A DNA stretch of 64,000 nucleotides from Bacillota bacterium (GTDB taxonomy: Bacteria; Bacillota; Sulfobacillia; Sulfobacillales; JAIMBI01), in contig JAJZYZ010000001.1 in NCBI GenBank assembly GCA_021797815.1, positions 1-64,000 on the forward strand. The letters run 5' to 3'. Below, in pieces: positions 17,536 through 26,653 of the stretch. A program made the translations under genes and the position numbers. The notes below the pieces were generated by a model. The model was not told the DNA's origin. It worked only from the letters and a program-made list of their open reading frames with translations, and did no database searches. Numbering within the stretch: position 1 is the stretch's first letter; each line of letters opens with the position of its first letter.

Positions 17536-19422
17536 GTGTTAGATGCGGAACGGATGCTGTCAGAAGACCCCAATGCATTTGGTCTCCATTACGGCGCACC
17601 GAGCAGTTTCGAGCGGCACCTGGAGGGCATGGGCGCCACGGGTGACCGCTACCTAGTCGAATATCGGATGATCCCCATGCGGGATGGCGTGCGCCTTGCG
17701 ACCGTCATTGTCCGTCCCCGCGCCGCGGGCCGGGTGCCGGTTGTCATGGAGCGAACCCCTTACACCAACCAGCTGTCCTATGACGTCTATCGGAAGGCGT
17801 TCAAGGCGGGATGGGCGGCCGTTTCCCAGAACGAGCGCGGCACCGGCTGGTCGGACGGAGAGTTCAGCCTCCTCGGACACGTGGCCGAGGATGCGGCCGA
17901 TACCATGACCTACATCGCCGCCCAGGAGTGGTCAAACGGATCGATCGGCCTCATCGGCTGCTCGTCGCCGGCCGAAAACCAGCTGCGCGTAGCAGCCCAG
18001 GGACATCCGGCGTACCGGGCCGGCGTGCCCATGAGCGCGGGCGCGGGCGTGGGCAATATTCCTGGCTGCGAAGGCTCCCAGGGCCTCTTCTATAAGAACG
18101 GGATTCCCGTTCTCAGCACCTGGACCGCGTGGTATCACCCATCGGCGACTCTGCGTCGCCCGCGGCTCCCCCAGAGCGACGATCCGGCCGAGCTTGACCG
18201 CTTCATGCGGAACTTCATCCTCACCCAGCCCACTATGCGGGACAAGGACTACGGAGACGCACTGGAGCGCATCCGCAAGGTGCCCCCGAGCTTCGACATC
18301 TTACGGCGCATGGGGGTGCCGAAGACCGGATACGACGACTACATGTGCGCGACGCCCGCCGACCCCATCTGGGAGAGCGTCGATCTGCTGCACGCCAAGC
18401 ACACGGGCGCCACGCCCCAGCTCAACATCAACGGCTGGCTCGATGTGGGCGCCTACGAGACGGTGAAACTGTTCGAGTTCCAGCAGCACCATCCTGACCA
18501 GTACATGATCATGACCGCAAGTTCCCATTGCGCGATGATCCGGTCGGCCTCTCCCCAGGCGTGGCTCGGCGACCGACCCATCGGCAACACCACGTTCCCC
18601 TATGACGACATTATCTGGTCGTGGTTCCGTCGCCACTTAAATGGCGAAGATGACGCCTGGAAGCCCATGCCGAAGGTCCAGGTGTTCTTGATGGGGGCCA
18701 GTCAGTGGCTCTCGGGAGACCGCTGGCCGCTTCCCGATACGGTGCCCGCCACCCTCTATCTGAATAGCGGCGGGCATGCCGAAACCCTGTGGGGCGACGG
18801 ACGCCTGCTCGGCCATCAGGAAGGCGGCTCGGCCGCTTGGGACGTCGTCATCGCCGACCCTGCAAATCCTGTCCAGTCCATCGGCGCCGGCCTGGGCGCC
18901 GACCCTGTCGTGGCGGACCAGCGGGAGGTGGAGGCGCGGCGGGACGTTCTTGTGTACGGAAGCCCGGTTGAAGAGACCGGACTGGCCATGGTGGGCGATG
19001 TCGATGCGGTGCTGTACGTCTCGACCGACGTCCAAGATGCCGACATCTTCATCAAGCTCGTGGACGTGTATCCCGACGGCACCGCCTACAACGTCGCCTG
19101 GAGCTGTGCGCGGATGCGATATCGCGAAGGATATGCGTCGCCGAAGCTGGTGGAACCGGGCACCGTCTACGAAATCCGGATTACCGGCATCACAACCGCC
19201 AATTACTTCGGCCCCGGGCACCAGGTGCGCCTTGAGGTGGCGGGCTCGAACTTCCCGCTGGCGGACCGCAACTGGCACACCGGGGGCTTGAACGAGAGGG
19301 ACACCAGCGGGCCCGTGGCTCATCTCACCATCCACCACGATGCCGCACACCCCTCGCGGATCGAATTCCGCGCGTACACCGGCGACATCCGCCTCAATTC
19401 AGCCCCGGATCGCGGTTACTGA
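17536..19422 (+). CDS. CocE/NonD family hydrolase (X-Pro dipeptidyl-peptidase S15-like)
   Basis: MIPMRDGVRLATVIVRP, ERTPYTNQ, NERGTGWSDGEF, IGLIGCSSPAENQL; GTG with TTGGAGG SD. Confidence 0.92.
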   Translation: MLDAERMLSEDPNAFGLHYGAPSSFERHLEGMGATGDRYLVEYRMIPMRDGVRLATVIVRPRAAGRVPVVMERTPYTNQLSYDVYRKAFKAGWAAVSQNERGTGWSDGEFSLLGHVAEDAADTMTYIAAQEWSNGSIGLIGCSSPAENQLRVAAQGHPAYRAGVPMSAGAGVGNIPGCEGSQGLFYKNGIPVLSTWTAWYHPSATLRRPRLPQSDDPAELDRFMRNFILTQPTMRDKDYGDALERIRKVPPSFDILRRMGVPKTGYDDYMCATPADPIWESVDLLHAKHTGATPQLNINGWLDVGAYETVKLFEFQQHHPDQYMIMTASSHCAMIRSASPQAWLGDRPIGNTTFPYDDIIWSWFRRHLNGEDDAWKPMPKVQVFLMGASQWLSGDRWPLPDTVPATLYLNSGGHAETLWGDGRLLGHQEGGSAAWDVVIADPANPVQSIGAGLGADPVVADQREVEARRDVLVYGSPVEETGLAMVGDVDAVLYVSTDVQDADIFIKLVDVYPDGTAYNVAWSCARMRYREGYASPKLVEPGTVYEIRITGITTANYFGPGHQVRLEVAGSNFPLADRNWHTGGLNERDTSGPVAHLTIHHDAAHPSRIEFRAYTGDIRLNSAPDRGY

Positions 19423-19934
19423 TCGACGCTTGGAGGGGCTGGCGGTATGAGAGACCGCCAGCCCCGGGGGTCGTCCCTCCAGACCATGCGCACATCAGGG
19501 GTGCGCTCTTCATTGTGCGATCCGTCGGTCCATTCCACCGCCCGAAATCCGTGCCGCTCATAAAATCGCTGGGCGCGGACGTTCCGGGCGAATGTCCACA
19601 AGAAGAGTCCGTCCGGGAAGAGCGCCTGGGCCCGGGATAGAAGCACGGCGCCGATCCCGCGTCCGGTGAGCCCGGGCCGTACATACAGCTGGTCGACGAA
19701 CGGCCCGTCCAGCACCATAAATCCGACGATCTGAGCCGGGGCACTATCCGGCGCCTCCGCCACGAATGCGGGTCCGTCGCTGGCCAGGCGTTGGCCGATC
19801 CATGCGCGCGTCGCGTCTGCCCCATGAACCGAGGGGGGAATAATGGGCTCGGCGGCGCGGCGCGCTTCGATGTAGAGACGCGTGATTTCGTCCGTATCCG
19901 ACACCGATGCGGGTCGGACATGGATCCGGGTCAT
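19416..19934 (-). CDS. GNAT family N-acetyltransferase
   Basis: MTRIHVRPASVSDTDEITRLY, LYVRPGLTGRGIGAVLLSRA, RFYERHGFRAVE. Confidence 0.92.
   Translation of the reverse strand: MTRIHVRPASVSDTDEITRLYIEARRAAEPIIPPSVHGADATRAWIGQRLASDGPAFVAEAPDSAPAQIVGFMVLDGPFVDQLYVRPGLTGRGIGAVLLSRAQALFPDGLFLWTFARNVRAQRFYERHGFRAVEWTDGSHNEERTPDVRMVWRDDPRGWRSLIPPAPPSVDQ
19435..19465. other. Perfect 12-bp GC-rich hairpin at convergent gene junction
   Basis: GGGGCTGGCGGT-atgagag-ACCGCCAGCCCC; no T-tract. Confidence 0.7.
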
Positions 19935-20233
19935 GGATTCCAAGAGACTCCTCCCTCGACCACTCTCTTATTAGCTGTCCAGTTCTGCGTCGGGGCAGCC
20001 CAATTCCTGTTCGACCAAACCCCTGGTCGCCCGCGCTTCCGAACGGCCGCCAAGCTGTGGGAGAAGCGGGCGCACGCCAAGGCCTGCAGCCGGGAGGAAT
20101 CGGGGCGTCGGCGCATAATCCAGGTCTGAGAGAATGCAGGACGTAAAGGCCAGTCGGCCGCTGACAGACGAGACCACGCTGAAGAGGACTGAGAGCAAGC
20201 GGCAAGAGGAGAACAGAGAGGAGGCAGGCCGAG

Positions 20234-20461
20234 GTGCGCCTGCTGATTCCGACTCTAGTGGCGGCGGCACTTCTCACTGGTGGCGCGCTGAACCTCGCCG
20301 CCCGCGGTGGGGCCGCGCCCGTCCGCGAGGTGCTGACGGGCTACAGCCAGGCAACGAGATCCGCGCATCATCCCTGCGCCGAGAAGAAGGCGCCCCGGGC
20401 GGCCCTCACAGCCGATGTGTCCACAGGATCGACGAGCTTGATGCCATACGGGCATATGTGA
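20234..20461 (+). CDS. Short putative secreted protein
   Basis: GTG start after GAGGAGG; signal-like VRLLIPTLVAAALLTGGALNLAARGG; followed by a strong terminator. Confidence 0.4.
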   Translation: MRLLIPTLVAAALLTGGALNLAARGGAAPVREVLTGYSQATRSAHHPCAEKKAPRAALTADVSTGSTSLMPYGHM

Positions 20462-20539
20462 ATGACCAAGCTGCTGGTCCGGCGGGCCAGCTCAACGACG
20501 GCCCCGAAGTAACGGGCGGCCCGGCGCCGCCCCGGTCCT

Positions 20540-20570
20540 GACGCGGGACGCTTTACGTCCCGCGTCTTTT
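20540..20570 (+). terminator. Rho-independent terminator
   Basis: GACGCGGGACG-CTTTA-CGTCCCGCGTC-TTTT, perfect 11-bp stem. Confidence 0.88.
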
Positions 20571-20608
20571 CTGCCCGCGAACGGCCCGGAAACCTGGCCG
20601 GTCGCGGT

Positions 20609-21775
20609 TTAGGCTCCCGCCACCGTGGTTACCCCGGAACTTCTGTCCCCGCGTAGACGCCGGGGGCGGACCCACCAGAGGGGCGTCGCCGCCAGCACCA
20701 CGGCACCAGAGGCGATAAGGGCCCACGACAGGTGCACGTCGGCCAGGAGACCTGTTCCCACCTCGCCAATTACGGCCACCCCGAGGGCGGGTAAATCAAG
20801 AAGCGAGAGGACCGTCACCCGCACCCGGTCGGGCACCGCAGCCGTGACGGCGGCGTCGGCCAGCGGCCCCTGACACGATTGGAAGGCCAGCGCGGCCCCC
20901 ATGAACAGCATGAGGACTAGCGGGGACCGGGTTTGGGGCAGCACCAGCAAAAGCGCTCCCATGCCCACCTGTGCAATGACCAGCGTCGTCTTCATGCCTA
21001 TCCGCTCCGAGATGGCGGGGACCAGAAGACTTATCCAGCCGGCCGCGTAGAGGACCGCCACCCCGACGCCGAGCCAGACTCCATGCCATCCCCGCGCCAC
21101 CCACATCGGCAGGTCGAGAAAGAAGAGATTGATGGCGACGAGGCGGAATCCAACGGCGGCCGCCACCGTCCAGGCTAAGATCCAGGGCGCGAGACGAATC
21201 GTTTGGAGCGCCTGTCGGGCATGGGCCCACGGCAGGCTCACCGAGATGTCCTCCGGGCCTCGGGGCCGCTCTCGGAGGGTTATCACCGACAGCAACGCCG
21301 CCCCCGCCAGGAAAAGATTCAGGACGACGAGGATGTGCATGCCACGGGCCTGGAGGATGACGCCGGCCACCAGACTCGCCCCCACGCCGGCGATGGCGGC
21401 GGCCGCCTTATAGCGCGAAAACCACACGGCTCCGCCAGTGGCCAGGAGCGCGGTGTCGGCCCCGCTCTGCCAGGCCCATCCCACTCCGTAGAGAAGGTCG
21501 CTCACAAGAAATTGCCAGTAGTGGCGCGCCAGGACAAATACTGCCGCGCTAAGCACGAAGCTTACGTTGCCCCACTTGAGAGCCCGAACTCGGCCATGCC
21601 GGTCGGCCCACAGCCCGAGCGGCACCGTCATGACCACCATGGCCAGCGACAGCACAATCTCGAAGCTTAGGATCTGAACATAGTTGAGGCCGCGGAGGCG
21701 GTAGTAGAGGGTCAGGATGACGCCCAGCACGTTGGCGCCCTGAAAGAAGCGCATGAGCAGGAGGCGATACAACAT
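20609..21775 (-). CDS. MFS transporter
   Basis: 12-TM-like hydrophobic pattern, MFS loop LGLWADRHGRVRALKWG; ATG 21775 preceded by GAAGGGAG. Confidence 0.88.
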   Translation of the reverse strand: MLYRLLLMRFFQGANVLGVILTLYYRLRGLNYVQILSFEIVLSLAMVVMTVPLGLWADRHGRVRALKWGNVSFVLSAAVFVLARHYWQFLVSDLLYGVGWAWQSGADTALLATGGAVWFSRYKAAAAIAGVGASLVAGVILQARGMHILVVLNLFLAGAALLSVITLRERPRGPEDISVSLPWAHARQALQTIRLAPWILAWTVAAAVGFRLVAINLFFLDLPMWVARGWHGVWLGVGVAVLYAAGWISLLVPAISERIGMKTTLVIAQVGMGALLLVLPQTRSPLVLMLFMGAALAFQSCQGPLADAAVTAAVPDRVRVTVLSLLDLPALGVAVIGEVGTGLLADVHLSWALIASGAVVLAATPLWWVRPRRLRGDRSSGVTTVAGA

Positions 21776-21974
21776 GAAGCCGGTCTCCCTTCGTGGCACC
21801 CCAAAAAACCCGCACGAGGCTCCTAACCTGCGCGGCGGAGGGGGCGGACGGGCTAAGACCTAGCTATCCAACAGTGGTCAGCCTCCTGACTCCTGACACG
21901 AAGTTGCTCCTGAGTATAGCAGGGTGTCAAAGCCGCACCTTGGAATGGAAGCAGGGACAGACGGTCCGAAGGAT

Positions 21975-22015
21975 GGATGAGAGGGATGAGAGGGATGAGA
22001 GGGATGAGAGGGATG
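21975..22015 (+). repeat. 9-bp tandem repeat GGATGAGAG x4 plus partial
   Basis: Direct reading of (GGATGAGAG)4GGATG. Confidence 0.95.
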
Positions 22016-22239
22016 GGGCTTCCGACGGGGAAGAACATCTTCAGGATCCAGACTGCCCGGTGGAGACGTTCAGCGCCGGATGCCACGGCATCAAAAGCAG
22101 TTCCTGTGTGTCGGAACCCCTGGCCGTCCTTGTCCGCTGGTCTCCATCTGGCCGGCCCACACCCGGTGCACTGGTGCCGCCCGACGCCTTTGGACTCGGA
22201 AATCTCTATCGCGACCGGCCCTGGGAGGTGACCGCCCTA

Positions 22240-22800
22240 GTGACCCGCACCGTGGTGCTTGTCGAAGGGATGAGTGACCGGCTGGCGCTTGAACGTCTCG
22301 CCGAACGCCTCGGCTGCGACCTCGAGGCTAGCGGCGTCCGCGTTGTGGACGTGGGCGGCGTGACCAATTTTCGCGCGAACCTGGTCCGCTACGGCCCGCA
22401 CGGCGAAGGCCTCCGGCTTGCGGGACTCTGCGACGAGGGGGAGGGGCTCATCGTCCTGCGCGCCCTGCAGGACTCTGGAGTGGGTGGCACTCTTACCCTG
22501 GACACCATGGCCGGCGCCGGCTTCTTCATCTGCCAGGGGGAGCTAGAAGATGAGCTCCTGCGAGCGGTGGGCATCCCGTCTATCCTTCGCATCATCGAAC
22601 GGCAGGGCAATCTGCGCCGGTTTCGCAGCATGCAGCGGCAGCTTGCCTATCGCCACGCCCCGCTCGAGGTGCAGATGCGTCATCTCATGACCCAGTACAA
22701 GATCGCGTACGCGCCGTTGCTTATCGACGCACTGGATGTGGCCGCCATTCCCCGTCCGCTGACCGCGGTGCTGGACTATGCGCTTGGACGGTCCGATTAA
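22240..22800 (+). CDS. Stand-alone TOPRIM nucleotidyl transferase/hydrolase (OLD-type) protein
   Basis: VTRTVVLVEGMSDRLALERLAERLG, GLCDEGEG, GFFICQGELEDELLRAVG; GTG 22240 after GGGAGGTGA. Confidence 0.78.
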   Translation: MTRTVVLVEGMSDRLALERLAERLGCDLEASGVRVVDVGGVTNFRANLVRYGPHGEGLRLAGLCDEGEGLIVLRALQDSGVGGTLTLDTMAGAGFFICQGELEDELLRAVGIPSILRIIERQGNLRRFRSMQRQLAYRHAPLEVQMRHLMTQYKIAYAPLLIDALDVAAIPRPLTAVLDYALGRSD

Positions 22801-22953
22801 GGTCCGAGCATGGCGGCGTCGATCATTCAAATCACCGTTCTAGTTAGGTGCTCTCTCGTGTCCCCGGGGCAATAGCTGACACAGATTGTCGGGTTTAGGC
22901 CGTACGGTCGGATCGTGAAGGCGCGGCGTTCAGCCTGTGGGGGGAGATGCGGG

Positions 22954-23883
22954 ATGGACACTGTTGTTGACTGGCTGCTCGACTCGGATCCGGCTATCCG
23001 TTGGCAGGTTCTGCGGGATCTTGCCGATGCCCCGCCCGACGTGGTGGCCGTGGAGAGGGCGCGAATTGGCGCCGTAGGCTTCGGCGCGAGACTGCTCTCG
23101 CTCCAGACGGCTGAGGGACAGTGGGGGAACGGCACGTACTTCCCGCTGTGGACGTCCACCTCGTGGACCCTCATGCTCCTGCGCGACTTCGGACTCTTGC
23201 CGGCGAGCCCGGAAGCTCGCCAGGCTCTTGTGCGGGTGCGGCAGTCAAGCCGCTGGGACCATGCTCAGGAACCGTTCTTTGAGGGAGAGACAGAGCCCTG
23301 CGTCAACGGTATGGCCGTGGCCATCGGGGCCTATTTCGGCGAGGATGTGCGCTCGATCGTTGACCGCCTCCTGGATGAGCAGATGATGGATGGCGGCTGG
23401 AACTGCGAGCAGGAGAACGGTTCCACGCGCGGTTCGTTTCACAGCACGATCGATGTGCTGGAGGGTCTGCTGGAATATCGACACGCGTCCGGCGCCGACG
23501 CCGCGCTCACCAGGGCGGAGCGCGCCGGTCAGGCTTTTCTGCTTGATCGTCAGATGCTGAGGCGGCTCAGCACCGGAGAGGTCATAGACCCGCAGTGGAC
23601 GCGGTTTTCCTATCCCCCGCGCTACCTCTATGACGTGCTGCGGGGCCTCGATTATCTCCGGGCCTCAGGCGTGAAACCGGATGAGCGCGTCCACGAGGCG
23701 ATCGGGCTCGTGCGGCAGAAGCGCACTGCCGAAGGCGTGTGGCTCCTCGACAATGAGCACGCGGGTGAGGTGCACTTCCCCGTTGACGAAGGCGTGGGAA
23801 AGCCGAGCCGCTGGAATACGCTTCGCGCCCTTCGTGTCCTCCGTTGGTATGAGGGTGAGGGCTTACAACACGAGCCGGCATGA
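22954..23883 (+). CDS. Prenyltransferase/squalene-cyclase-like alpha-alpha barrel protein
   Basis: QTAEGQWGNGTYFPLWTSTSW, MDGGWNCEQENGS, QKRTAEGVWLLDN repeats; ATG 22954 with GGGGGGAG SD. Confidence 0.65.
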   Translation: MDTVVDWLLDSDPAIRWQVLRDLADAPPDVVAVERARIGAVGFGARLLSLQTAEGQWGNGTYFPLWTSTSWTLMLLRDFGLLPASPEARQALVRVRQSSRWDHAQEPFFEGETEPCVNGMAVAIGAYFGEDVRSIVDRLLDEQMMDGGWNCEQENGSTRGSFHSTIDVLEGLLEYRHASGADAALTRAERAGQAFLLDRQMLRRLSTGEVIDPQWTRFSYPPRYLYDVLRGLDYLRASGVKPDERVHEAIGLVRQKRTAEGVWLLDNEHAGEVHFPVDEGVGKPSRWNTLRALRVLRWYEGEGLQHEPA

Positions 23884-23928
23884 CCGATTGATGGCCGCTA
23901 AGAACGCTGGGAAAGGGGACATCCATCC

Positions 23929-24579
23929 ATGGACGTCGTGATTGCTGGAGAAGATGGGAGCATCATTCGCTGTCATGAGGCCGGGTCGTCGGGACCGGGG
24001 GTCATTCTTCTTCATCCGTGGTGGGGACTCACCCGGGACATCACGGAGATGGCCGACCGCCTGGGCGGGGAGGGGTTTCGGGTCATCGCCCCGGATCTCT
24101 TTGAGGGCCGGACGGCCGACACGCCGGAAGAGGCCGAAAAGCTGGTGACGCTCGCCGATCCCAAATGGGAACGGCTCCTGTCTGACGCCGAGCGTGCCGT
24201 CGGACACCTCAAGGCACAGGGCGTACAACGTGTCGCGGCCGTGGGCCTTTCGTTCGGTGCCGCCTATGCCGTCCTCCTCGCGACGCGGGGTCGAGTAGAC
24301 GCGGCCGTCCTCTACTACGGCACCGCCGGCCTGGAGGAGGAAGATCGCCTGCCACTGCCCGTCCTGGGGCATTTCGCGGACGACGACCCCTACGAGCCGG
24401 ACGGTGGAGAGGCCTTCTTTCAAGTCCTGCAAAGGGTCGGGGCCTCTACGGAACACCATCGTTATCCCGGCACCTATCATTGGTTTGCGGAACCCTCGAA
24501 CAGCCATTACCAGCGCGAGGCGGCCGAAGCCGCGTGGGTGCGAACGGCTTCCTTCCTGCATCGCACACTCGGTGAGTAG
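23929..24579 (+). CDS. Dienelactone hydrolase family protein
   Basis: VILLHPWWGLTRDITEMADRLGGEGFRVIAPDLFEG, VGLSFGAAYAV, YPGTYHWFAEP. Confidence 0.93.
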   Translation: MDVVIAGEDGSIIRCHEAGSSGPGVILLHPWWGLTRDITEMADRLGGEGFRVIAPDLFEGRTADTPEEAEKLVTLADPKWERLLSDAERAVGHLKAQGVQRVAAVGLSFGAAYAVLLATRGRVDAAVLYYGTAGLEEEDRLPLPVLGHFADDDPYEPDGGEAFFQVLQRVGASTEHHRYPGTYHWFAEPSNSHYQREAAEAAWVRTASFLHRTLGE

Positions 24580-24680
24580 GGTACGCGGTGGAAGGCGGCA
24601 GCTTTCCTGCATCCCGAAGTCTGAGGTGTGCTGGAATATCGGCAAAAAGAGCGACCCCAAAGAAGAAAGCGAGGGAGGCC

Positions 24681-25055
24681 ATGGGCGAATCCAATTCTGT
24701 ACGCCGACTGCTGACGGCCTATTATGACCTGCTCAGCGGCGGCATCCAGGCATTCGATGCGGAACGGATGACGGCCCTGCTGCACCCGGAACTGGCGTTT
24801 GCAGGACCCATCGCCGGGAATCGAGTGGGAGCGGCCGGTTTCGTGCGCGGTGTATCTGGCTTTATCGAGACGGTCTCCAGCCTGGCAATGCTGCAACAGG
24901 TGTACTCGGAAAGTTCGGCGGCCACCCTGTACGATGCCGAGATGCCGGGCGGCCCGGTCCGGTTTGCGGAGTTCTTTGAGGTGCGGGATGGGCGCATTGA
25001 GTCCCTCCGTCTCGTGTACGATGCTGCTCTCTATGTGAAGCGGGGAGGCCGTTGA
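24681..25055 (+). CDS. SnoaL/NTF2-like nuclear transport factor 2 family protein
   Basis: RRLLTAYYDLLSGGIQAFDAERMTALLHPELAFAGPIAG, FAEFFEVRDGRIESLRLVYDAA; SD GAGGGAGG. Confidence 0.78.
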   Translation: MGESNSVRRLLTAYYDLLSGGIQAFDAERMTALLHPELAFAGPIAGNRVGAAGFVRGVSGFIETVSSLAMLQQVYSESSAATLYDAEMPGGPVRFAEFFEVRDGRIESLRLVYDAALYVKRGGR

Positions 25056-25483
25056 CGAATGCGTCCAGGCGCTCGTGCCGACGACACGTTTTTTGAACGC
25101 ATCCGATAACGGCCGCATCGCGGGCGGAGGCGTCCCATAGGTCCAAGGAACGCCACGGCGGCAAAGACTCCGGCACTCTGGGGCGGCGCTAATGGACGCG
25201 CTGGCCCTCGTGAGCCCCTCCGAGCGCCGGGTTGGCAGAAACGGTCCTTACGCTCCAATCCGTGACCGATGCCCGAAAAACCGCGCCAAACTCAGACCAC
25301 GCCCGATCACCTGGCCGCGGCAACGGCCGGCGCTATATCCGCCGCCTTCGTGCCGTCGCCACTGGCGCCCTTTGCGAAAGAGGGCGCGCGCGCCATGCGA
25401 CCACCGGTCGTAGTCATGCACCGCAAAGCGGCCAACACTGAAGGCGCCGGATGGGTCTCGAGTCCGGGTCGGGAGGCCTTCAT

Positions 25484-26623
25484 GTGGCATCGGTAAAGAG
25501 GTGTGGACTGGGCGCGGCCTTCTTGTTGTCCGCCCTCCTGGCTGCGGGATGCGGCCCGCTGCCACATGCGGCGTCGCCTCAAAGCTCGGGAAGCAGCCAG
25601 GCCGTGACGACCGGCGTCTCCCGCACCGGCATCGACCTCCTCACCGGCAGGACGCGGCTTCAGGGGACGCCCGCGCCGACGTTCACGCTGACCAATCAGT
25701 TTGGCCAGGCGGTGTCCCTGAGCGCCTATCGCGGCCGGACCGTGCTGCTGGATTTCGTGGACAGCCAGTGTACGACGGTGTGTCCGCTGGCGACCATGGC
25801 CATGATCGATGCCGTGAAAAAGCTCGGGGCCGCCGGCCGCCGGGTGGCCATCATTGCCGTGAATGCAAACCCGACGGCTTACAGCGTGCACGACGTGTAC
25901 CAGTACTCCGTCGAGCATGGGGTACTCCATCGGTGGCAGTTTCTCACGGGAAGTCTGTCGCAGCTGGAAGCTGTGTGGGCTGGCTATCATGTGAAGGTCG
26001 CCATCGTCCACGGCGCCATTGACCACACGCCCGCCCTTTATCTTATTGATGCGCAGGGCCGCGAACGGTACCTGTATCTGACCAGCGGGCAGTACGGCGT
26101 GGTGGGAACCGAGGCGGAGGTGCTGGCGCACGACCTGGCCCAAGTCATGGGCGTGAGAAAGGTGCCGCCCTTTCCTTCCTCGGTTCCAGCCGCCGTAACC
26201 GCCCACGGGACCTACCGGCTGCCCCCTCTCTTTTTTAGGCACCCGGGCGTCACGCTCGCCTTGAACAAGCCGCACGTCATCGTGTTTTTCGGGTCGTGGC
26301 TCCCGGGACTCCAGCATCACCTCGCCTCTTTGAATGCCTACGCGGCCTGGGCGTCCTCCCATGGGGGCCCGGCCCTCGTGGCGGTGGATGAACTGCAGAC
26401 CGAACCGTCCCTCGGCGTCGCGCAGGCGCGCGTCGCGGCCGCGCACGTTCGCTTTCCCGTTGTCGAGGATCAGTCGGGCCAGGTGGCCGACGCATTCGGT
26501 GCGCGCGACATGCCCTGGATGGTGGTCGTGGCCCACGGGAACGTAATCGCAACGCATGACGGATTTGTAACCGGGGCCGCCCTCATCCGTGAGGTTCGGC
26601 AGGCACTCCGTCAAGCGGGCTGA
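25484..26623 (+). CDS. SCO1/SenC-like lipoprotein with a second, cysteine-less thioredoxin-like domain
   Basis: Lipobox LLAAGCGP; TVLLDFVDSQCTTVCPLATMAM (CxxxC); C-terminal VIVFFGSWLPGLQHHL. Confidence 0.8.
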   Translation: MASVKRCGLGAAFLLSALLAAGCGPLPHAASPQSSGSSQAVTTGVSRTGIDLLTGRTRLQGTPAPTFTLTNQFGQAVSLSAYRGRTVLLDFVDSQCTTVCPLATMAMIDAVKKLGAAGRRVAIIAVNANPTAYSVHDVYQYSVEHGVLHRWQFLTGSLSQLEAVWAGYHVKVAIVHGAIDHTPALYLIDAQGRERYLYLTSGQYGVVGTEAEVLAHDLAQVMGVRKVPPFPSSVPAAVTAHGTYRLPPLFFRHPGVTLALNKPHVIVFFGSWLPGLQHHLASLNAYAAWASSHGGPALVAVDELQTEPSLGVAQARVAAAHVRFPVVEDQSGQVADAFGARDMPWMVVVAHGNVIATHDGFVTGAALIREVRQALRQAG

Positions 26624-26653
26624 AAAACGCCACCCGGCCGGTCGTCCCGGCCT

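Noticed and set aside
21975-22015. Considered as CRISPR-like array
   Set aside because: 9-bp contiguous units without spacers; simple tandem repeat.
21793-22239. N-terminal extension of the TOPRIM ORF
   Set aside because: Low-complexity DERDERDERD and no homology-like sequence; a good SD-GTG start exists at 22240.
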